Below are positions 5,615-8,685 of a stretch of DNA of 8,685 nucleotides, one piece after another. A program made the position numbers and the translations under genes. The DNA is from Coriobacteriia bacterium (GTDB taxonomy: Bacteria; Actinomycetota; Coriobacteriia; Anaerosomatales; PALSA-660): NCBI GenBank assembly GCA_030652345.1, contig JAUSAU010000099.1:1-8685 (forward strand), in the 5' to 3' direction. The stretch's first letter is position 1. Each line of letters starts with the position of its first letter. Below the pieces are notes generated by a model. That model saw only the letters and a program-made list of their open reading frames with translations, had not been told where the DNA came from and ran no database searches.

Positions 5615-6570
5615 GGCCGCAGCGCCTTGAGTGAGGCGGCGTCCATCCCGGTCAGCCAGTCCGCGACGGTGCCTCCCGCAGCCGCGACGCGCGACGGCGA
5701 GAGCCGGGATGCGGTGTCGCGGCGCGTGTGGTAGTACGGGTCCGCTCGCCACTGGACCCACGCCGACGGGATGCCGGCGAGCTCGAAGGGCTCGTGGTCC
5801 GACGACCCGTAACGTGCGGTGTCCCGCAGGTACGTCATCGTCGATCCGCGCGACGACGCGACCGCGCGCAGGGCATGCACCGCGGTCGGCCGCGCCCGGC
5901 CCATCGACCGGACATGGAATCGCGTCCCGACCCCGATCATGTCGAGTGAGACCATCGCGGAGATGTTCGCACGACCGGCGGGGGTCAGCTTCGAGACGAA
6001 CGATTTCGAGCCGTAGTGGTGGCCCCTCGGGTTGGTCGCCCATCGCTCCTCACCGCCGAACGCGGCGAAGACGACCGTCGCCTCCGTGTCGGCGTCGCGG
6101 AGCACGCGCGCCAGTTCGATCACCGCGCCCACGCCCGAGGCGTTGTCGTTGGCTCCCGGTGACCCGGCCTTGGTGTCGATGTGGGCGCCGATCACTATGC
6201 GCTTGGAGGAACGACCCGGTTTGGCTGCGAGCACGTTGCGCGTCCAGTGGCCTGAGGGCAGGCGGACGAGCGGCGTGGACACGCGATACCCGTACGCTGC
6301 GAGCCGGCGCGCCACGTAGCGGATCGCGCGCGCCTCGGCGGCGTGCCCCATCCGACGCGGCCCGAAGGAGGCGATCGAGCGCGCGTTGGCGATAGCGCGT
6401 GAAGACTCGAAGGACGGCGCTGTCGACTCGACCGACGGTGTGGCCGTCACCGAACGTGCAGCCGGTGCGACGACCGCAGCGGTCGCGGCCCCCGTGAATG
6501 GCAGAGCGACAGCGGCCGCGATGACGCAGCAGCACAGCACGACGATGACGAGCGTGATTCGGCGTCGCAT
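5611..6570 (-). CDS. Secreted M28-family zinc aminopeptidase
   Basis: The product is 319 aa. The ATG at 6570 is preceded by GGAGG (6580-6584, minus) at 9 nt spacing. Residues 1-32 are an Arg-rich start followed by a hydrophobic stretch with three adjacent cysteines, acting as a signal peptide or membrane anchor. The M28 domain covers about 58-305. The co-catalytic zinc ligands are all visible: His130 in GAHID, Asp142 in PGANDNASG, Glu175 in GGEE with Glu174 as the expected base, Asp210 in SLDMIG, and His281 in YYHTRRDT. GSSDHEPFELAGIPS (Asp258, His259) is also typical of the family. Members such as the Streptomyces griseus enzyme remove N-terminal residues from peptides outside the cell. No PA domain is inserted. 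Its stop overlaps the MBL start by 4 nt. A weak -10 (TAGGAT, minus strand 6598-6593) lies just upstream, with no recognisable -35. Confidence 0.92.
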   Translation of the reverse strand: MRRRITLVIVVLCCCVIAAAVALPFTGAATAAVVAPAARSVTATPSVESTAPSFESSRAIANARSIASFGPRRMGHAAEARAIRYVARRLAAYGYRVSTPLVRLPSGHWTRNVLAAKPGRSSKRIVIGAHIDTKAGSPGANDNASGVGAVIELARVLRDADTEATVVFAAFGGEERWATNPRGHHYGSKSFVSKLTPAGRANISAMVSLDMIGVGTRFHVRSMGRARPTAVHALRAVASSRGSTMTYLRDTARYGSSDHEPFELAGIPSAWVQWRADPYYHTRRDTASRLSPSRVAAAGGTVADWLTGMDAASLKALRP

Positions 6571-6612
6571 GGCAGACCACCTCCAGCTGACAATCCTACA
6601 CCCGAACGCGAG

Positions 6613-6644
6613 GCCGCCCCGGACGCGGCGGCGTCCGGGGCGGC
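6613..6644 (-). terminator. Terminator hairpin downstream of glnA
   Basis: A perfect 14-bp GC-rich stem (6613-6626 with 6631-6644) closes a 4-nt loop, 21 nt beyond the glnA stop on the minus strand. It has no U-tract, as is common in actinobacteria. It separates glnA from the M28/MBL pair, whose coding region begins 43 nt further on. Confidence 0.8.
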
Positions 6645-6665
6645 TCAAGAGCCGATCGCGACGGG

Positions 6666-7994
6666 CTAGAGGATCGGCAGGAACTCGTCGATCTCGTATG
6701 GCGTGACACGGGAGCGGTAGTCGTCCCACTCGCGCTTCTTGTTGAGCAGGAACCACTCGAAGACCTGGTCGCCGAGGGCGCGGCGGAGCATATCCGAGCC
6801 CTCCATGCACTTGATGGCCTCGTAGAGGTCCTCCGGCAAGGAGCCGATACCGAGCTTCGAGCGCTCGGCGTCGCTCATCTCGTAGATGTTGTCGGTGACC
6901 GGCGCGGGGAGTTCGTAGCCCTTCTCGATACCCTCGAGACCGGCCGCGAGCATGACCGAGAATGCAAGATACGGGTTGCAGGCGGGGTCCGGCGAGCGCA
7001 GCTCGATGCGGGTCGCCTTCTCCTTGCCCGGCTTGTACATCGGCACCCGGACGAGCGCCGAGCGGTTGCGGTTCGCCCAGCACACGTAGACCGGCGCCTC
7101 ATAGCCCGACACGAGCCGCTTGTAGGAGTTGACCCACTGGTTCGTCACGGCGCAGATCTCGCGAGCGTGCACGAGCAGGCCGGCGACGTAGTGGCGCGCC
7201 AGGTCGGACAGGTGGTACTCGCCGTCGGCGTCGTAGAAGGCGTTGCTGCCATCGCGGAAGAGCGACTGATGGACGTGCATGCCGCTCCCGGCCTGACCGT
7301 AGATCGGCTTCGGCATGAACGTGGCGTAGACGCCGGCGAGTTGTGCGACCTCCTTGACCACGACCTTGTAGGTCATGACGTTGTCGGCCATCTTGAGCGC
7401 CTCGCAGTAGCGCAGGTCGATCTCGTGCTGGCTCGGCCCGACCTCGTGATGGCTGTACTCGACCTGGATGCCGGACCGCTTCAGCGCCCGTACGGTGTCC
7501 TTGCGCAGGTCGACGGAGAGGTCGCGGGTGGTCTGGTCGAAGTAGCCGGCATGGTCGAGGACTTGGAGGTCCGTGTCGCTCTTGACGTAGTAGTACTCGA
7601 GCTCGGGGCCGATGAAGAAGTCGAAGCCGAGGTCCTTGGCGCGCTGGACGTTGCGGCGCAGGACGTAGCGCGGGTCGCATTCATACGGTGCGCCATCCGG
7701 CGTCACGATGTCGCAGAACATCGTCGCGACGAGCTGACCGCCGGTGCGCCACGGGAGGATCTGCAGCGTCGTCGGATCCGGGAGCGCGATCATGTCGGAC
7801 TCCTGGATGCGCGCGAACCCCTGGATCGAGGAGCCGTCGAAGCCCATGCCCTCGGTCATCGCCAGCTCGAGTTCCTCGATGTCGATCATGAAGCTCTTCA
7901 GGAAGCCGAGAACGTCCGTGAACCAGAGGTGGATGAACTCGATCTTCTTGTCCCGGATCTGCCGGATGACGTCCTCGCGGAGTTCCTTGGGCAT
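6666..7994 (-). CDS. glnA: Glutamine synthetase, type I (alpha subtype)
   Basis: The product is 442 aa, the usual length for GSI-alpha. It condenses glutamate and ammonia with ATP to glutamine, as a cytosolic dodecamer. The ATG at 7994 follows AAGGGG at a normal distance. Active-site landmarks are Asp53 in FDGSS, Glu131 and Glu133 in GPELEYY, Glu184 in HHEVGPSQHE, His240 in GSGMHVHQS, Glu299 in SGYEAP and Glu331 in RIELRSPDP. Arg62 in GFARIQESDM matches the Arg linked to glutamine feedback inhibition in the Bacillus enzyme. The NLYDLPPE adenylylation motif of GSI-beta is absent; the equivalent stretch reads DNIYEMSDAERSKLGIGSLP. The length and missing motif suggest feedback control rather than adenylylation. 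It is divergent from a glutamate synthase family gene and shares with it a 160-nt control region holding an 11-bp-phased operator array 20 nt from the glnA start. A 14-bp hairpin follows the stop. Confidence 0.97.
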   Translation of the reverse strand: MPKELREDVIRQIRDKKIEFIHLWFTDVLGFLKSFMIDIEELELAMTEGMGFDGSSIQGFARIQESDMIALPDPTTLQILPWRTGGQLVATMFCDIVTPDGAPYECDPRYVLRRNVQRAKDLGFDFFIGPELEYYYVKSDTDLQVLDHAGYFDQTTRDLSVDLRKDTVRALKRSGIQVEYSHHEVGPSQHEIDLRYCEALKMADNVMTYKVVVKEVAQLAGVYATFMPKPIYGQAGSGMHVHQSLFRDGSNAFYDADGEYHLSDLARHYVAGLLVHAREICAVTNQWVNSYKRLVSGYEAPVYVCWANRNRSALVRVPMYKPGKEKATRIELRSPDPACNPYLAFSVMLAAGLEGIEKGYELPAPVTDNIYEMSDAERSKLGIGSLPEDLYEAIKCMEGSDMLRRALGDQVFEWFLLNKKREWDDYRSRVTPYEIDEFLPIL

Positions 7995-8014
7995 GCCGTG
8001 TCCCCTTCTCGCAT

Positions 8015-8052
8015 ATTTCGACCGATTTTCTGGGATGTTTCGGTGATGTTTC
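8015..8052 (-). promoter_or_regulatory. Four-copy 11-bp-phased direct-repeat operator, GlnR/OmpR-type
   Basis: Read on the minus strand, four pentamers occur at an exact 11-bp interval: GAAAC (8052-8048), GAAAC (8041-8037), GAAAA (8030-8026) and GAAAT (8019-8015), each separated by 6 nt. The first two copies share the longer core CGAAACATC. A GTAAC pentamer (8064-8060) precedes the array with a 7-nt gap. Actinobacterial GlnR boxes are described as GTnAC-n6-GAAAC units and PhoB-type sites as 11-bp direct repeats; the array matches that geometry. It lies between glnA and the glutamate synthase gene, where a nitrogen regulator would act. The regulator itself is not in the window, so its identity is inference. 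Confidence 0.65.
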
Positions 8053-8061
8053 GTCGAAGGT

Positions 8062-8067
8062 TACACT
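8062..8067 (+). promoter_or_regulatory. Candidate -10 of the glutamate synthase family gene
   Basis: TACACT matches the TATAAT consensus at four of six positions, including the conserved first, second and last bases. No good -35 is seen 16-18 bp upstream; that position is occupied by the 11-bp repeat array, which ends 9 bp before the hexamer. This is the arrangement expected for an activator-dependent class II promoter of the PhoB/OmpR type. It predicts a transcript start near 8074 and a leader of about 80 nt. Confidence 0.45.
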
Positions 8068-8082
8068 ACACGCACCGTAAGG

Positions 8083-8098
8083 GCGCGCGCGAGCGCGC
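8083..8098 (+). other. GNRA-tetraloop hairpin in the leader of the synthase gene
   Basis: GCGCGC (8083-8088) and GCGCGC (8093-8098) form a 6-bp stem closed by GCGA, a GNRA-type tetraloop. It would lie near the 5' end of the mRNA if transcription starts around 8074, and may stabilise the message. The run of alternating G and C could also be chance in this GC-rich gap. Confidence 0.35.
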
Positions 8099-8154
8099 AC
8101 GGCCACGGCGGGGTGGGGATCCCGCGGGCCGAACAGGGATGAGGGGATCGTGCT

Positions 8155-8685
8155 ATGACGCTGCAACGACCGAACGCCAACGACGCGACGCGGACGTCGA
8201 ACCGCTCCCGGGACGTCGCGCCCGCATCGGGTCTGTGCACCCGCTGCGTGGACGGCTGCCGCGGGAACTGCGAGGTCTTCAAGTCCTCGTTCCGCGGCCG
8301 TGAAGTGATCTACCCGGGCCCGTTCGGGGAAGTCACCGCCGGTGGCGACAAGGACTACCCGATCGACTACTCGCACCTCAACATCATGGGCTACGCGCTC
8401 GGCGCCAAGGGCCTGCCCGAGGGCGTCGTCGGCACCCCCGACAACACGCTGTTCCCGATGGTCGACACCGAGACCGTCTTCGGCACGACGAACAAGGTCA
8501 AGATGCGCGTCCCGATCTTCACCGGAGCGTTGGGCTCGACCGAGATCGCCCGCAAGAACTGGGAGCACTTCGCGACCGGCGCCGCGATCTCCGGTATCTC
8601 TCTCGTGTGCGGCGAGAACGTCTGCGGCATCGACCCGGAGCTCGAGCTCGACGGCAACGGCAAGGTCAAGCACGCACCGGACATG
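8155..8685 (+). CDS. FMN-binding glutamate synthase family protein (GltB FMN-domain type), N-terminal part
   Basis: The ATG at 8155 follows GAGGGG (8141-8146) at 8 nt spacing, and the frame is open to the window end: 177 codons, 3' truncated. Residues 1-25 are polar and lead to a cysteine cluster Cys28, Cys31, Cys35, Cys39 (C-x2-C-x3-C-x3-C), likely an iron-sulfur or zinc site. It continues with VIYPGPFGEV and DYSHLNIMGYALG, then VPIFTGALGSTEIARKNW and GISLVCGENVCGIDP. These resemble the start of the FMN/2-oxoglutarate barrel domain in the stand-alone glutamate synthase family of anaerobes and archaea. The family transfers ammonia from glutamine to 2-oxoglutarate. The glutaminase domain is absent from this N-terminus, so ammonia must come from a separate subunit, probably encoded beyond the right edge. 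It is divergent from glnA, giving a GS-GOGAT pair. The family call is good; the exact subtype is uncertain because about two thirds of the protein is missing. Confidence 0.85.
   Translation, partial: MTLQRPNANDATRTSNRSRDVAPASGLCTRCVDGCRGNCEVFKSSFRGREVIYPGPFGEVTAGGDKDYPIDYSHLNIMGYALGAKGLPEGVVGTPDNTLFPMVDTETVFGTTNKVKMRVPIFTGALGSTEIARKNWEHFATGAAISGISLVCGENVCGIDPELELDGNGKVKHAPDM

Noticed and set aside
8060..8100. sigma70-type promoter for glnA on the minus strand
   Set aside because: TAGTGT (8068-8063) is a weak -10, and only GC repeats occupy the -35 position. The glnA promoter could not be placed.
7995..8154. Glutamine riboswitch (glnA RNA motif) in the glnA leader
   Set aside because: I could not find its conserved core, and the DNA repeats explain the region better.
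7167..8303. Long plus-strand open frame antisense to glnA
   Set aside because: Its product mirrors the glnA codons, has no recognised motif, and crosses the glnA control region into another frame of the synthase gene. It is a GC-driven shadow.

Overview
This GC-rich window has frequent GTG starts, Shine-Dalgarno sites of the GGAGG type and hairpins without U-tracts. That points to an actinobacterium. The type I-alpha glutamine synthetase beside a stand-alone FMN-domain glutamate synthase hints at an anaerobic lineage such as Coriobacteriia. This placement is inference; no rRNA or other marker gene is present.

Layout. On the plus strand, 3-569 is the 3' end of threonine synthase. It overlaps by 4 nt (GTGA) a secreted M23 (LytM-type) peptidase (566-1435). 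A tandem paralogue of that peptidase follows (1538-2527). On the minus strand, converging with these, lie a secreted, probably lipid-anchored beta-propeller-like protein (2557-3639) and a secreted YiiX/C92-like permuted NlpC/P60 protein (3699-4511). The latter has a 260-nt repeat- and hairpin-rich leader (4512-4771). Next on the minus strand, a metallo-beta-lactamase-fold hydrolase (4772-5614) is translationally coupled through a GTGA overlap to an upstream secreted M28 aminopeptidase (5611-6570). A 14-bp hairpin (6613-6644) separates that pair from glnA (6666-7994, minus). Divergent from glnA, a partial FMN-binding glutamate synthase family gene (8155 to window end, plus) runs off the right edge.

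How the parts fit. Two themes are visible. The first is the cell envelope and exterior: two M23 peptidases, a C92-like enzyme, a propeller lipoprotein and an M28 peptidase, all with N-terminal export signals. The second is ammonia assimilation: glutamine synthetase and a glutamate synthase module share one divergent control region of 160 nt. That region holds four GAAAN pentamers at an exact 11-bp spacing (8015-8052, read on the minus strand). This is the geometry of OmpR/PhoB-family operators and resembles the b-half of the actinobacterial GlnR box. A good -10 (8062-8067) sits 9 bp beyond the array on the synthase side. This operator is the strongest unannotated signal in the window.

Every stretch longer than 300 bases carries a gene. 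I saw no tRNA, rRNA, CRISPR array, insertion sequence or phage gene.
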